A stretch of 39,897 nucleotides of DNA from Candidatus Omnitrophota bacterium. Lineage in GTDB: Bacteria > Hinthialibacterota > Hinthialibacteria > Hinthialibacterales > Hinthialibacteraceae. Where the stretch lies: the NCBI GenBank assembly GCA_003598175.1, contig QZKN01000145.1, forward strand, positions 1 through 39,897, read 5' to 3'. Positions 31,942-39,897 of this stretch are shown here, piece after piece. Position numbers and translations under genes: made by a program. Position 1 is the first letter of the stretch; the number at the start of each line of letters is the position of its first letter. Below the pieces are notes generated by a model. The model was given only the letters and a program-made list of their open reading frames with translations. It searched no databases and was not told the DNA's origin.

Positions 31942-33723
31942 ATGCCGCGAAAACGGTTGCTTTGGCAGTTGTATCCCTCTTATGTATTGATCACTTTGCT
32001 TTCTCTGATTTCCATCTCATGGTATTTTGCACAGGCTCTGCATGATTACCATTACCGACAATCCGTCTCCAATCTGGAAGCCCGCGCGCGGCTGTTGAAA
32101 GCCTACCTCATTAACCTGATCGATCAGGAAGACAACCATGCCCTTAATTCGATCTGTCAGACGCTAGGCCGAGAAACTGCGACACGGATCACGATTGTTG
32201 CGCTATCCGGACTCGTCATCGGGGAATCGGATAACGAGCCGGATCATATGGAAAATCATGCAAACCGTCCGGAAATTCAATCCGCGATGAATGGTCAAAC
32301 CGGCATTTCCACCCGATACAGTGTCACGCTGGGTCTGGATATGATTTATGTCGCCATCCCTATTATGAAAGAAGGAAAAAACATCGGCGTTATACGCACC
32401 TCATTTCCGCTGGCAACCATCGAACAAACCCTGCGTCGATTTATTGTAGGGATTGCCATGGCGGGTTTTGTGATTGCTCTCTTTTCTGCAATCGTTAGCC
32501 TGATCATCTCTCACCGAATCAGCCATCCGTTGGAACAATTGAAACGGGGAGTGGAATGCTATGCATCCGGTCATTTAGAACATCGTTTGTTTGTTTCCGG
32601 CACGGCGGAAATCGCGGCTCTGGCCGAAGCCATGAATCAAATGGCCGCTCAACTCGACGAACGAATCCGGGTTATACAGCAACAACGCAGTGAGCACGAA
32701 GCGATTTTGTCCAGCATGATCGAGGGCGTGCTGGCCGTGGATCAGAATGAAAACATTATCAGCATCAATCAGGCCGCCGCAACCATGTTCGAAGTTCATC
32801 CCGCTGATGCGCAGGGAAAAAAGATTCGGGAAGTTGTCAAAAACGCCGAATTGCACGAATTTGCGCTCCATGCCCTATCTGGCGATCAACCCTTGGAAGG
32901 AGAAATTGTCCTTCACAATCATGTCGAACGTTTTCTGCAAACTCATGGCGCCGCCTTGCGCGATGCGCAGGGAAACAGCGCGGGGGTTGTCATCGTCCTG
33001 AATGACACAACCCATCTTCGGCGTCTGGAAAAGTTACGCAGCGATTTCGTGGCGAACGTCTCACATGAATTGAAAACGCCGGTTACCTCCATCAAAGGAT
33101 TTGTCGAAACCCTGCTCGACGGCGCGCTCGACAATCCCCACGACGCCAAGCGGTTTCTCGGCATTATTGCAAAACAAACCGACCGCCTCAGCGCCATCAT
33201 TGAAGATTTGTTGAGTTTATCGCGCATTGAGCAGGATTCGGGAAAAATCAAGATCCACCTCGACGAGGAACATGTCATCCAAGTTCTTCAGCTGGCGGTT
33301 GAAAATTGCGTGGAAAAAGCCAAAGCCAAACAAATTCAGATCAAACTCGATTGTCCGGATGACCTGACCGCTAAAATTAATTCGCCTCTTCTCGAACAGG
33401 CCATCGTGAATCTGATCGATAACGCGATCAAATACAGTGATGCGGGGAAAAGCGTTCATGTATCCGCAAGCGTAGAATCCGAAGAAATCGCCATCCGCGT
33501 GAGTGATGAAGGGTGCGGCATCGAGGAAGAACATCTGGATCGGATTTTTGAACGGTTTTATCGAGTGGACAAGGCAAGAAGCCGGGAAATGGGCGGCACC
33601 GGTCTTGGCCTTTCCATCGTGAAGCACATTATCAGGACTCATCAAGGCTTTGTGACGGTGGAAAGCGCGCCGAAAATCGGAAGCGTCTTCACCATTCATT
33701 TGCCTCGTGCAGTCCCGGTCTGA
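31942..33723 (+). CDS. PhoR-like sensor histidine kinase, 593 aa
   Basis: Two membrane segments (about residues 10-32 and 168-190) flank a periplasmic sensor of about 135 residues. HAMP (about 188-245), PAS (about 250-360, EHEAILSSMIEGVLAVD, NIISINQAAATMF), a HisKA box with phospho-accepting H375 (FVANVSHELKTPVTSIKGF) and an HATPase domain follow. The ATPase keeps the N box (IVNLIDNAIKYSDAG), the G1 box (SDEGCGIEEE), FERFYRVDKARS and the G2 box (GGTGLGLSIVKHI). This layout with a single PAS is that of PhoR-type kinases. It is translated right after the response regulator as one operon. The periplasmic domain identifies no ligand. Confidence 0.92.
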   Translation: MPRKRLLWQLYPSYVLITLLSLISISWYFAQALHDYHYRQSVSNLEARARLLKAYLINLIDQEDNHALNSICQTLGRETATRITIVALSGLVIGESDNEPDHMENHANRPEIQSAMNGQTGISTRYSVTLGLDMIYVAIPIMKEGKNIGVIRTSFPLATIEQTLRRFIVGIAMAGFVIALFSAIVSLIISHRISHPLEQLKRGVECYASGHLEHRLFVSGTAEIAALAEAMNQMAAQLDERIRVIQQQRSEHEAILSSMIEGVLAVDQNENIISINQAAATMFEVHPADAQGKKIREVVKNAELHEFALHALSGDQPLEGEIVLHNHVERFLQTHGAALRDAQGNSAGVVIVLNDTTHLRRLEKLRSDFVANVSHELKTPVTSIKGFVETLLDGALDNPHDAKRFLGIIAKQTDRLSAIIEDLLSLSRIEQDSGKIKIHLDEEHVIQVLQLAVENCVEKAKAKQIQIKLDCPDDLTAKINSPLLEQAIVNLIDNAIKYSDAGKSVHVSASVESEEIAIRVSDEGCGIEEEHLDRIFERFYRVDKARSREMGGTGLGLSIVKHIIRTHQGFVTVESAPKIGSVFTIHLPRAVPV

Positions 33724-33748
33724 TCCTTAATTACGGAGCATCCTGTTA

Positions 33749-33771
33749 ATTGATCGTTTCGCATGATCAAT
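33749..33771. terminator. weak hairpin between converging genes
   Basis: ATTGATC (33749-33755) pairs with GATCAAT (33765-33771) around a 9-nt loop. It sits between the kinase and the ABC-F gene and could slow readthrough either way. Neither side has a T-run, so this is a weak call. Confidence 0.3.
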
Positions 33772-35608
33772 CCAACTCCGTCGATGCGTGGACTTCGTCC
33801 AAATATTCCCACCGTCGATAGGCTTCACCGATTTCCTGCTCAAGACGTTGCAGGCGATTTTTAGCTTTCATGATTTCACCGGCATTTTGTTGATAGAATG
33901 ACGGTTGGGCCAGCAGGTGAAGCAATTGTTGTTGTTCGCTTTCCCATTCCTCGATTTGTTGCGGGAGCGCGTCGAGTTCTCGCTTTTGCGTTTCCCGTTC
34001 GAGTTTTTCCTTATACGTGAGGCGCAGTCGACCTGTGGTCTTTTCTTGCTTTTTGGCCTGGGTTTGAACTTTTTGGGTCGCAATCGGGATTGACTCAGCT
34101 CGTTGCCGCAGCCAATCGTCGTATCCGCCCACATATTCGTTGAGTCGCCCATCGCCTTCGAACGCGATGGTGCTGGTGACGACATTATTGAGAAAAGTGC
34201 GGTCATGGCTGACCATCAGCAGCGTGCCTTGATAATCCAGCAACAGTTCTTCCAGCAATTCGAGCGTCTCCGCGTCCAAATCGTTCGTCGGTTCATCCAA
34301 AACCAGGACATTCGTCGGCCTGGCAAAGAGTTTTGCCAATAACAGACGGTTGCGCTCCCCGCCGGACAGAATGCGAACGGGAGAGCGGGAACGTTCCGGC
34401 GAGAACAGAAAATCCTGCAGATAACCGATGATATGTTTGTTCTGGCCGTTGATGGCAATCCAATCACTCCCTTCCCCGATGTTTTCGAAAACCGATTTTT
34501 CTTCCTGCAACTGAACGCGCAATTGATCAAAGTAGACAACTTCCAACCGAGTTCCGTGCCGTATATGGCCGCGCTGAGGTGGTAATTCTCCCAACAAAAT
34601 GCGTAACAGCGTGGTTTTTCCCGAACCGTTCGGTCCGATGATTCCCACTTTGTCTCCCCGCATGATGAGGGTTGAAAAATCCTGTATGATGGGTGCGCCG
34701 CCATAAGCGAACGTCACGTTTTCCGCTTCGATGACCAGTTCGCCGGACCGTTCCGTCTCTTGTACCTGTATGCGAACCTTTCCGGGGTGAATCCGGCGCT
34801 CGCGCCGTGTTTCGCGCAGCTTGAGCAATGCCCGCACCCGGCCTTCGTTGCGGGTGCGCCGCGCTTTGACGCCTTGTCGAATCCAATTTTCCTCCTGCGC
34901 CAGTTTTTTGTCGAATTTTTGCCAATGAACTTGTTCGATTTCCCAGGCTTCCTGCCTGCGCTGCAGAAACGTGTCATAATCGCAAGTCCAATTGACGAGA
35001 ATGCCGCGATCCAATTCGACGATGCGGGTGGCCAACCGTCGCAGAAACATGCGGTCGTGGGTAACGAAAAGCAGAGCGCCGGGATACCGTTGCAGATATT
35101 TCTCCAACCAGATGATGGCATCGATATCGAGATGATTCGTGGGTTCGTCCAGCAGCAGGATGTCCGGATTTCGAACCAGGCCTTTCGCCAGGAGAACACG
35201 TCTTTTCATCCCGGCGGAAAGATGTTGAAATTCGGCATCGGGATTCAGTCGCATGCTTGCGATAACGCGCTCGATTTGAATCTGATTCTTCCATACCTTG
35301 TCCTGATCGGGTGAAGGCGGATGATTGCACTCGTTGAATCCGCCGGCAACCACATCGAATACCTTTCCGGTCAAGTCAAAAGGAATTTCCTGAGGGAGAA
35401 GCGCGATTTGTGCCTGCTGCCGACAGGAAACCGTACCCTCGTCGGGCGGCAGATCGCCGTGGATGAGTTTGAGCAGGGTGGTTTTTCCTGCTCCGTTCCG
35501 TCCGAGCAAACCGACGCGTTCGCCTTCGTCGAGCAGCAGATTCACTCGATCCAGCAATGGCGTATCCGCATATTTGATGCTGACTTCGGAAAGACTCAAC
35601 AACGACAT
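33767..35608 (-). CDS. uup: ABC-F family ATPase, Uup type, 613 aa
   Basis: Two ABC ATPase domains in one chain and no membrane segments. Domain 1: GRNGAGKTTLL (Walker A, about 36-46), LSAGMKRRVLLAKGLV (signature), ILLLDEPTNHLDID (Walker B). Domain 2: GPNGSGKTTLL, LSGGERNRLLLAKLF, VLVLDEPTNDLDAET, and a switch His in MVSHDRTFL. The linker between them contains LAQEENWIRQGVKARRTRNEGRVRAL. After domain 2 comes a Lys/Glu/Gln-rich coiled coil (about 530-605), as in Uup, which binds DNA or ribosomes and affects transposon excision and translation. The role of Uup in ribosome function is known only in outline. AATTCATGTC-type context gives no strong ribosome binding site. Confidence 0.9.
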   Translation of the reverse strand: MSLLSLSEVSIKYADTPLLDRVNLLLDEGERVGLLGRNGAGKTTLLKLIHGDLPPDEGTVSCRQQAQIALLPQEIPFDLTGKVFDVVAGGFNECNHPPSPDQDKVWKNQIQIERVIASMRLNPDAEFQHLSAGMKRRVLLAKGLVRNPDILLLDEPTNHLDIDAIIWLEKYLQRYPGALLFVTHDRMFLRRLATRIVELDRGILVNWTCDYDTFLQRRQEAWEIEQVHWQKFDKKLAQEENWIRQGVKARRTRNEGRVRALLKLRETRRERRIHPGKVRIQVQETERSGELVIEAENVTFAYGGAPIIQDFSTLIMRGDKVGIIGPNGSGKTTLLRILLGELPPQRGHIRHGTRLEVVYFDQLRVQLQEEKSVFENIGEGSDWIAINGQNKHIIGYLQDFLFSPERSRSPVRILSGGERNRLLLAKLFARPTNVLVLDEPTNDLDAETLELLEELLLDYQGTLLMVSHDRTFLNNVVTSTIAFEGDGRLNEYVGGYDDWLRQRAESIPIATQKVQTQAKKQEKTTGRLRLTYKEKLERETQKRELDALPQQIEEWESEQQQLLHLLAQPSFYQQNAGEIMKAKNRLQRLEQEIGEAYRRWEYLDEVHASTELD

Positions 35609-35887
35609 GAATTCCCTCGATTGGTTTGAAAACGTGGCGCAGCTGTAAAATTTATTTCCATTCGCAACGCGAACGGAGCTTCAGCGCGGTAGATTATGGA
35701 TTTTTTTGTGAGGGAATCAAGATGAAGGCTTTTTAAAATCGGGAAACTAAGTAAAATGTCCGTTTGCACGAACTCCGGTGGGAATCCATTTCCGTAGCGA
35801 AAGCATTCCTATGCGTTGTCCGGCAACGGTTCTTTTCAACTCAATGGGGTGGATACTTCCCCGATAAGGAGCGTTACAGTCAAGTCA

Positions 35888-35971
35888 ATGGCCCAGAATA
35901 TTGCAATAGTCGTGGTTTGTCTTATTTTTGCCAGCGCGTTTTTCATTGCACAAAAAAGAAGCAAACAGTGA
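35888..35971 (+). CDS. possible 27-aa membrane micropeptide
   Basis: ATG 35888 opens 27 codons beginning MAQNIAIVVVCLIFASAFFI and ending in a basic tail (AQKRSKQ) with TGA. The product would be a single transmembrane helix with a positively charged C-terminus, with one Cys in the helix. The nearest purine-rich site, AAGGAG at 35866-35871, is 16 nt away, farther than usual. The size and shape resemble small membrane regulators, but no family is recognised. The stretch 35609-36980 otherwise lacks genes. Confidence 0.35.
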   Translation: MAQNIAIVVVCLIFASAFFIAQKRSKQ

Positions 35972-36083
35972 TAACAACTCGATATCGAGAATAAAAAACG
36001 GTTCAGTCGAGTCGAAAGGAAGCAAAAGCGCCCTCGAAAAAAAGAGTCTGACCACTTTTGTATTTTTCAACGGATAACGCCAG

Positions 36084-36095
36084 CTTTTGCCGGGG
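36084..36095. repeat. inverted arm of the CCGGCAAAAAGTC element
   Basis: CTTTTGCCGGGG is the inverse of the start of the element at 36180-36304 (CCCCGGCAAAA, 11 bp). It may be a remnant of a third copy. Confidence 0.35.
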
Positions 36096-36179
36096 GAGGT
36101 GAGAGTGTTTTTTTAAAAGGCAGGGATGAGTGCGATTGTAAATTTCATTAAAAAATCGATACGGCGGAAAGCCAGCGCC

Positions 36180-36304
36180 GGATGCCCCGGCAAAAAGTCA
36201 ACTATTGTGGTGCGGACCTCCGGTCTGCACTATATATAGTGGCAGGTTATGGATTAATACCACAATATGTGTCGGTTCCAAAATTTTATCCGACTTTCTA
36301 CCGG
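36180..36304. repeat. mini-element with inverted ends, copy 1
   Basis: The left end (GGATGCCCCGGCAAAAAGTC at 36180-36199) and the right end (GACTTTCTACCGG at 36292-36304, two mismatches) form an imperfect 13-bp terminal inverted repeat. Inside lies GTGCGGACCTCCGGTCTGCAC (36210-36230), an inverted repeat, and a CGGTTCCAAAATTTTATCCG-like block. It matches the element at 38257-38348 in outline but has about 30 extra bases in the middle. No transposase is present; it is a non-autonomous, MITE-like or REP-cluster unit. Confidence 0.6.
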
Positions 36305-36528
36305 CGCGTCAGAACCGGATGAGGAAAGCAAATTCCCGTTGAATTCCAATCCAAACCGTTTGGATAACAAGATAATCAGACAGTGCGAGCAGGTGTTTCC
36401 TTGCGTTTCTGATGGCTCTGAGATTGTATAATCTTCAAGAAACTGATTATTGGCGAGTCGGAAAAAAACCTGTTGCGGGCATCATACCGCCGTCGATGGT
36501 TGTGATTCCATCTTTTCAACAACAATAC

Positions 36529-36557
36529 ATTGTGCAGACAGGATGTCCGCACCACAA
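36529..36557 (-). repeat. 29-bp inverted copy of the element core
   Basis: On the minus strand the 29 bases (start TTGTGGTGCGGACATCCTGT) are identical to the core of the 38257-38348 element. Its flanks are not shared. It ends 36 nt before the start of the Cys/Lys micropeptide. Confidence 0.65.
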
Positions 36558-36592
36558 ATTTTATGAGGCATCGCTGAACAGGAGAAAATCGG

Positions 36593-36664
36593 ATGGGGAA
36601 GTGTAAAGGCAAGTGCGAGAAATGCAAACAAAAAGAGAAATGCAAGGGAAAGAAGAAAAAATAA
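36593..36664 (+). CDS. Cys/Lys-rich micropeptide, 23 aa
   Basis: ATG 36593 is preceded by AGGAG about 8 nt upstream. The product reads MGKCKGKCEKCKQKEKCKGK and three more lysines, with four Cys (positions 4, 8, 11, 17) in C-x3-C-x2-C-x5-C spacing and roughly half lysines, then TAA. It is too short for ordinary gene calls. The cysteines could bind a metal or Fe-S cluster, or the peptide could be a cationic antimicrobial or RNA-binding peptide. No family is recognised. It stands alone in a repeat-rich gap between uup and the receiver gene. Confidence 0.5.
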   Translation: MGKCKGKCEKCKQKEKCKGKKKK

Positions 36665-36780
36665 ATCCGGCAGAAATGATCTTTAATAGTAATAGGATTA
36701 ACCGCCTTACCATTTGTGAGCAAACCTCCATCAAGTGAGTTTGAAACCACGTATCCAAATTTCTCCGAAAAAACAGGAGC

Positions 36781-36800
36781 GCGGGCATCCTGCTCGCACC
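36781..36800. repeat. diverged unit of the dispersed repeat
   Basis: GCGGGCATCCTGCTCGCACC resembles GTGCGGACATCCTGTCTGCAC in outline (the ATCCTG core and pairing ends). It is more weakly matched than the other copies. Confidence 0.35.
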
Positions 36801-36980
36801 ACTATGATTTTCATCCCGCGTTGTTGCCGATTGGCTACGATGGGATAGGGGAATGGAATTCGTATGTATGGTCATTTGGGAACATTTTTTTGCAATCTAT
36901 AGCCGAAATGGCATAAATATGGTACCATGATAGCATTCATCGATATCAATTCAACGTGAGTTTTTAATCGGAGCGACGCG

Positions 36981-37574
36981 ATGGATGACAAACCCAAACG
37001 AGTATTGATTTGTGAAGACGATGCGGATTGCCGGTTCCTGTTGAAAGCGAAATTGAAACAGCACGGTTATGAAATCGCCGGAGAAGCGAAGACCGGTTAC
37101 CAGTCGTTGACCCTCTTCATGGAAACCAAACCCGATATCGTGCTGTTGGACATTGGGATGCCAAAGGGCAGCGGCTTGACGGTGCTGCGTTTCATTCGCG
37201 AGATTGATCAAGATATTCGTATTGTCATGCTGACGGGGGACAATAAGGAACGAACCGTGAAAATCGCATTGAAATTGGGGGCGAACGATTATTTGATAAA
37301 AAATGACATCAGCAAAAGTTCCATTCATTCTCCCCGCTTTCTCACCGCTCTCGAACCGGAACATACGGAAGAAATCACGACGAATACCGTTCCCGAGAAA
37401 GTGTACGATGCACTCGACAAGTTTGTTGATTTATTGGATGAAGAGGATTTGAAGGAGCTGGAAGAAGAGGTGTCGGATGAATCCATTGAAAAAGATATTA
37501 TCCATCCCAAAAACATCGCCGCGCATCGAATGGCCCGGGCTTCACGAAAAAAAACAAGTAAACGAATCCAATGA
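36981..37574 (+). CDS. stand-alone receiver-domain protein, 197 aa
   Basis: The receiver domain (about 5-120) has D13/D14 (ICEDDADC), phospho-acceptor D57 (IVLLDIGMPKGSG), T84 (VMLTGDN) and K (YLIKND, where the usual K-P is K-N). The C-terminal 75 residues hold no DNA-binding domain but a highly acidic helix (VDLLDEEDLKELEEEVSDES) ending in a basic tail (RMARASRKKTSKRIQ). It could act by protein contact, for example on chemotaxis or pilus systems. It is not linked to a kinase gene here. The pseudopilin gene on the other strand converges on it. Confidence 0.85.
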   Translation: MDDKPKRVLICEDDADCRFLLKAKLKQHGYEIAGEAKTGYQSLTLFMETKPDIVLLDIGMPKGSGLTVLRFIREIDQDIRIVMLTGDNKERTVKIALKLGANDYLIKNDISKSSIHSPRFLTALEPEHTEEITTNTVPEKVYDALDKFVDLLDEEDLKELEEEVSDESIEKDIIHPKNIAAHRMARASRKKTSKRIQ

Positions 37575-37626
37575 TTCAAGTGGGAGGGATTGATTTATTT
37601 ATTATGTTAGATCGCTTTGGGTGTTT

Positions 37627-38166
37627 TTACCACCGCACCGGATTCAATCCCGGATGCGTTTCAAAAAGAATGTCGCCGTCGCTGATGAGGCCGTTTGTGG
37701 CGGCGTACGAAACCCATTTGTTTGAATTCGGATAGGTCGCGAACGATAAGGTGTCGTCTTCAAAATCCGGTCCCAGACTGGCAACGGCATAATCCTTTCC
37801 GATTCCGGGCGTCCCTTTGTTTGCTTCCACAAACTCGTAATAATTGTGCCCGTTTACGTATAATTCCGGTTGCGTTGGCTGGAAGATATCGATGGGAACC
37901 GTGGGGAGATAAGCCACCGGGGTAGTGAAACATTTCCAGGCTACATACCATCCGCCGATCGTCCAGGCGTCCGGAAGCCGTCCGCCTTGATCCATGCGAT
38001 ACATTTCGAAGGCAGTACTGACCGTTTTAAATTCCGACTGCACCCGCCCAATTTTGGCGCGGAGTTGGGCATTCAAAAAATTGGGGACAGCGATGGCGGC
38101 CAGGATGCCGATGATGGCCACAACGATCAACAACTCGATCAATGTAAACGCCGAATGTTTCTTCAT
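37627..38166 (-). CDS. pseudopilin, 179 aa
   Basis: The class III leader MKKHSA is cut before FTLIELLIVVAIIGILAAIA. PNFLNAQLRAKIGRVQSEF and STAFEMYRMDQGGRLPDAW follow, the GspG-like layout. The first 40 residues are almost the same as in the pseudopilin at 7699, while the globular parts differ, so they are paralogues with different surface roles. No pilus assembly genes are near. Length is normal. The gene ends 53 nt from the receiver gene's stop. Confidence 0.88.
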   Translation of the reverse strand: MKKHSAFTLIELLIVVAIIGILAAIAVPNFLNAQLRAKIGRVQSEFKTVSTAFEMYRMDQGGRLPDAWTIGGWYVAWKCFTTPVAYLPTVPIDIFQPTQPELYVNGHNYYEFVEANKGTPGIGKDYAVASLGPDFEDDTLSFATYPNSNKWVSYAATNGLISDGDILFETHPGLNPVRW

Positions 38167-38256
38167 TGTTAAAATTTCCTTTCCATCATGGACTTGTGAA
38201 ACACTATATATCCGGCAACGGGAAAATGGAAAGGGGAAAAAAAACCGAATTAGTAT

Positions 38257-38348
38257 GGATGCCCCGGCAAAAAGTCAAAAATTGTGGTGCGGACATCCTG
38301 TCTGCACAATATGGGACGGTTTCAAAATTGAAACCGACTTTTTGCCGG
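38257..38348. repeat. mini-element with inverted ends, copy 2
   Basis: CCGGCAAAAAGTC (38264-38276) and GACTTTTTGCCGG (38336-38348) form a perfect 13-bp terminal inverted repeat. Two inner hairpins lie between them: GTGCGGACATCCTGTCTGCAC (38287-38307, one mismatch) and GGTTTCAA-AA-TTGAAACC. It lies between glyS and the pseudopilin gene. No clear target-site duplication is visible. Confidence 0.65.
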
Positions 38349-38393
38349 CAGGACTTTAAAAATGAAACGGAACCGGGCGCTTACCGACAACCA

Positions 38394-39764
38394 TCAAATG
38401 GACGAACACATCGACTTCATTTGATCCGCCACCGCCTGGTGAATTTGATCGATGCCGACGCGCACCTGCTCCATCGAATCGCGGTTACGAATGGTCACTG
38501 CGTGATCGTCAAGGGAATCATAATCAACGGTGATGCACAGCGGCGTGCCGATTTCATCCTGGCGGCGATAGCGCTTGCCGATATTGCCGGTTTCATCGTA
38601 CATTGTGCGATAGGGCCCGCGCAGGTCGCTTTCGATTTTCCGGGCAATCTCGACGAGATTGGGTTTTTTGAATAAAGGAAACACCGCCACGGAAACCGGC
38701 GCGACTTGCGGCGAAAAACGCAGCACCAGCCGCTCTTCCATTTCGCCTTTGTCGTTGGGGGCCTGATCGATGTCGTAGGCGTCGCTCAACAAGACCAAAA
38801 TGGTGCGGTCCACCCCCGCCGACGATTCGATGACGTAAGGAATATACTTTTCCCCCGTGATGTCGTCGCGGTACGATAAATCCTTCTTGGAAAATTCCAT
38901 ATGCCGCGTCAGATCGTAATTGGTGCGGTTGGCGATTCCCTCCAATTCGCTCCATCCCATCGGAAATTTGTATTCCACGTCGTAACAATCATCCGCATAA
39001 TGCGCCAGTTCATCCGCATCGTGTTGCCGCATGCGTAGATTTTCTTCCCGGACGCCGATGCCGATATACCATTTTTTTCGTCTTTCGAGCCAATACTCGA
39101 ACCATTTTTTTGCCTCATCCGGATGTGAGAAGAATTCCAGCTCCATCTGTTCGAATTCGCGCTGGCGGAAAATGAACGATTTCGTGGTGATCTCATTGCG
39201 GAACGACTTCCCGACCTGTGCGATCCCGAACGGCACTCGCATCCGCGAAACCGTCAATATATTCTTGAAATTCGGGAAAATAGTCTGGCAGGTTTCCGGC
39301 CGCAGATAGGTGATGTTTGCGGAATCCTCCACCGGCCCCCAGTGCAGTTTGAACATCAGGTTGAAATTACGCACATCGGTCAATTCGCCGCCGCACTCGC
39401 TGACTTTTTTGCTGGGTTTGTTCGGACAGGTCTCTTCGTCCAGTTTATCGGCGCGAAAGCGATGACCGCAGGTCTTGCAATCCACCATCGGATCGTGAAA
39501 GCCTTCGACATGCCCCGACGCTTCCCATACTCGTGGATGGGTCGTGATTGCCCCGTCCATTCCCACGACGTTGTCCGAATTGGTGACCACATCCCGCCAC
39601 CATAACTGTTTGACGTTGTTCTTCAGTTCCACGCCGAGAGGGCCATAATCCCACGAAGCGGCGAATCCGCCGTAAATCTCGCTGGACGGAAAGATAAATC
39701 CTCTCCGCTTGCATAAGGCGACGATGTCATTGAGCGTCGGTTGAACGTTGTTTGTGTGCGCCAT
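38394..39764 (-). CDS. glyQS: glycyl-tRNA synthetase, alpha2 type
   Basis: This class II synthetase attaches glycine to tRNA-Gly. It is the homodimeric form of eukaryotes, archaea and many bacteria rather than the alpha2-beta2 GlyQ/GlyS. Landmarks: IVALCKRRGFIFPSSEIYGG and WDYGPLGVELKNN at the start, a zinc-like CKTCGHRFRAD, TYLRPETCQTIFPNF and SFRNEITTKSFIFRQREFEQMELEFF for motif 2, ELEGIANRTNYDL, SSAGVDRTILVLL for motif 3, and a C-terminal anticodon-binding domain (VAVFPLFKK, RYRRQDEIGTPLCITVDY, VTIRNRDSMEQVR). The 456-aa length is normal for this type. AGAGGAA lies about 10 nt before the ATG. Confidence 0.95.
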   Translation of the reverse strand: MAHTNNVQPTLNDIVALCKRRGFIFPSSEIYGGFAASWDYGPLGVELKNNVKQLWWRDVVTNSDNVVGMDGAITTHPRVWEASGHVEGFHDPMVDCKTCGHRFRADKLDEETCPNKPSKKVSECGGELTDVRNFNLMFKLHWGPVEDSANITYLRPETCQTIFPNFKNILTVSRMRVPFGIAQVGKSFRNEITTKSFIFRQREFEQMELEFFSHPDEAKKWFEYWLERRKKWYIGIGVREENLRMRQHDADELAHYADDCYDVEYKFPMGWSELEGIANRTNYDLTRHMEFSKKDLSYRDDITGEKYIPYVIESSAGVDRTILVLLSDAYDIDQAPNDKGEMEERLVLRFSPQVAPVSVAVFPLFKKPNLVEIARKIESDLRGPYRTMYDETGNIGKRYRRQDEIGTPLCITVDYDSLDDHAVTIRNRDSMEQVRVGIDQIHQAVADQMKSMCSSI

Positions 39765-39796
39765 CGATTGACGTTCCTCTTTCTTTTCAAGCAGAA

Positions 39797-39825
39797 TATC
39801 TAGCGTGACTTTATCACGATTTCAA
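39797..39825 (-). promoter_or_regulatory. possible glycyl-tRNA synthetase promoter
   Basis: On the minus strand TTGAAA is followed after 17 bp by TAGATA. The -35 box is close to consensus (5 of 6), the -10 box poor (3 of 6). The distance to the start at 39764 is about 30 nt. No T-box leader is seen between them. Confidence 0.35.
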
Positions 39826-39897
39826 TAATTTCAAAAGAAATAGACGCTATAACCGATTGAAATTCAGTCGGTTCCAGCGTATCTTTTACCCTTTTTT

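Overview
The window looks like a chromosome segment from an uncultured, probably anaerobic bacterium of the Planctomycetes/Lentisphaerae/Hydrogenedentes/Sumerlaeota type. The assignment is an inference. It rests on stand-alone pseudopilins with the FTLIELL-AIIGILAAIA signature, Thr-Pro-rich linkers in a secreted beta-helix protein, Tat-exported isomerase-fold proteins, a uroporphyrinogen-decarboxylase-family methyltransferase beside a GH28-like enzyme, and an oxygen-independent formate module. Moderate GC, many short palindromic repeats and several decayed genes suggest a loosely packed genome. No tRNA, rRNA, CRISPR array, transposase or phage gene was recognised.

Layout. 1-2.9 kb is an accessory patch: a coiled-coil protein of unknown function, a HigA-like antitoxin that lacks its helix-turn-helix, a small conserved protein, and a possible nuclease-toxin/DUF2283 pair. 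3.0-5.3 kb holds mutY and a GntR/LacI hybrid regulator on the minus strand. From about 5.5 to 10.3 kb there is a surface/secretion block on the plus strand: a strong promoter, a 250-nt leader with a stem-loop and two overlapping mini-ORFs, two large secreted repeat proteins and a pseudopilin between them. 10.4-15.5 kb holds two Tat-signal L-fucose-isomerase-like proteins around a frameshifted xylose-isomerase-like TIM barrel and an acyltransferase remnant. 15.5-21 kb holds a decayed ribbon-helix-helix antitoxin, a large glycine-zipper membrane protein, a GH28-like beta-helix enzyme and a URO-D family protein.

21.3-27.2 kb is the clearest functional unit, a formate dehydrogenase operon: fdhD, a flavin/2Fe-2S diaphorase subunit, a cysteine-type catalytic subunit, a 4Fe-4S subunit and a MobB-MobA fusion. 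The three enzyme subunits overlap at ATGA junctions. The electron-transfer subunits resemble the beta and gamma subunits of sulfhydrogenase/anaerobic sulfite reductase, so formate is probably coupled to NAD(P). FdhD lacks the usual CxxC site, which is unexpected beside a dedicated formate dehydrogenase.

27.2-40 kb holds a 1045-residue secreted beta-helix protein, a PII-like protein, a PhoB/PhoR-like two-component pair, an Uup-type ABC-F ATPase, a repeat-rich gap with two possible micropeptides (a 27-residue membrane peptide and a 23-residue Cys/Lys peptide), a stand-alone receiver protein, a second pseudopilin and glycyl-tRNA synthetase. Two related mini-elements with inverted ends lie near 36.2 and 38.3 kb.
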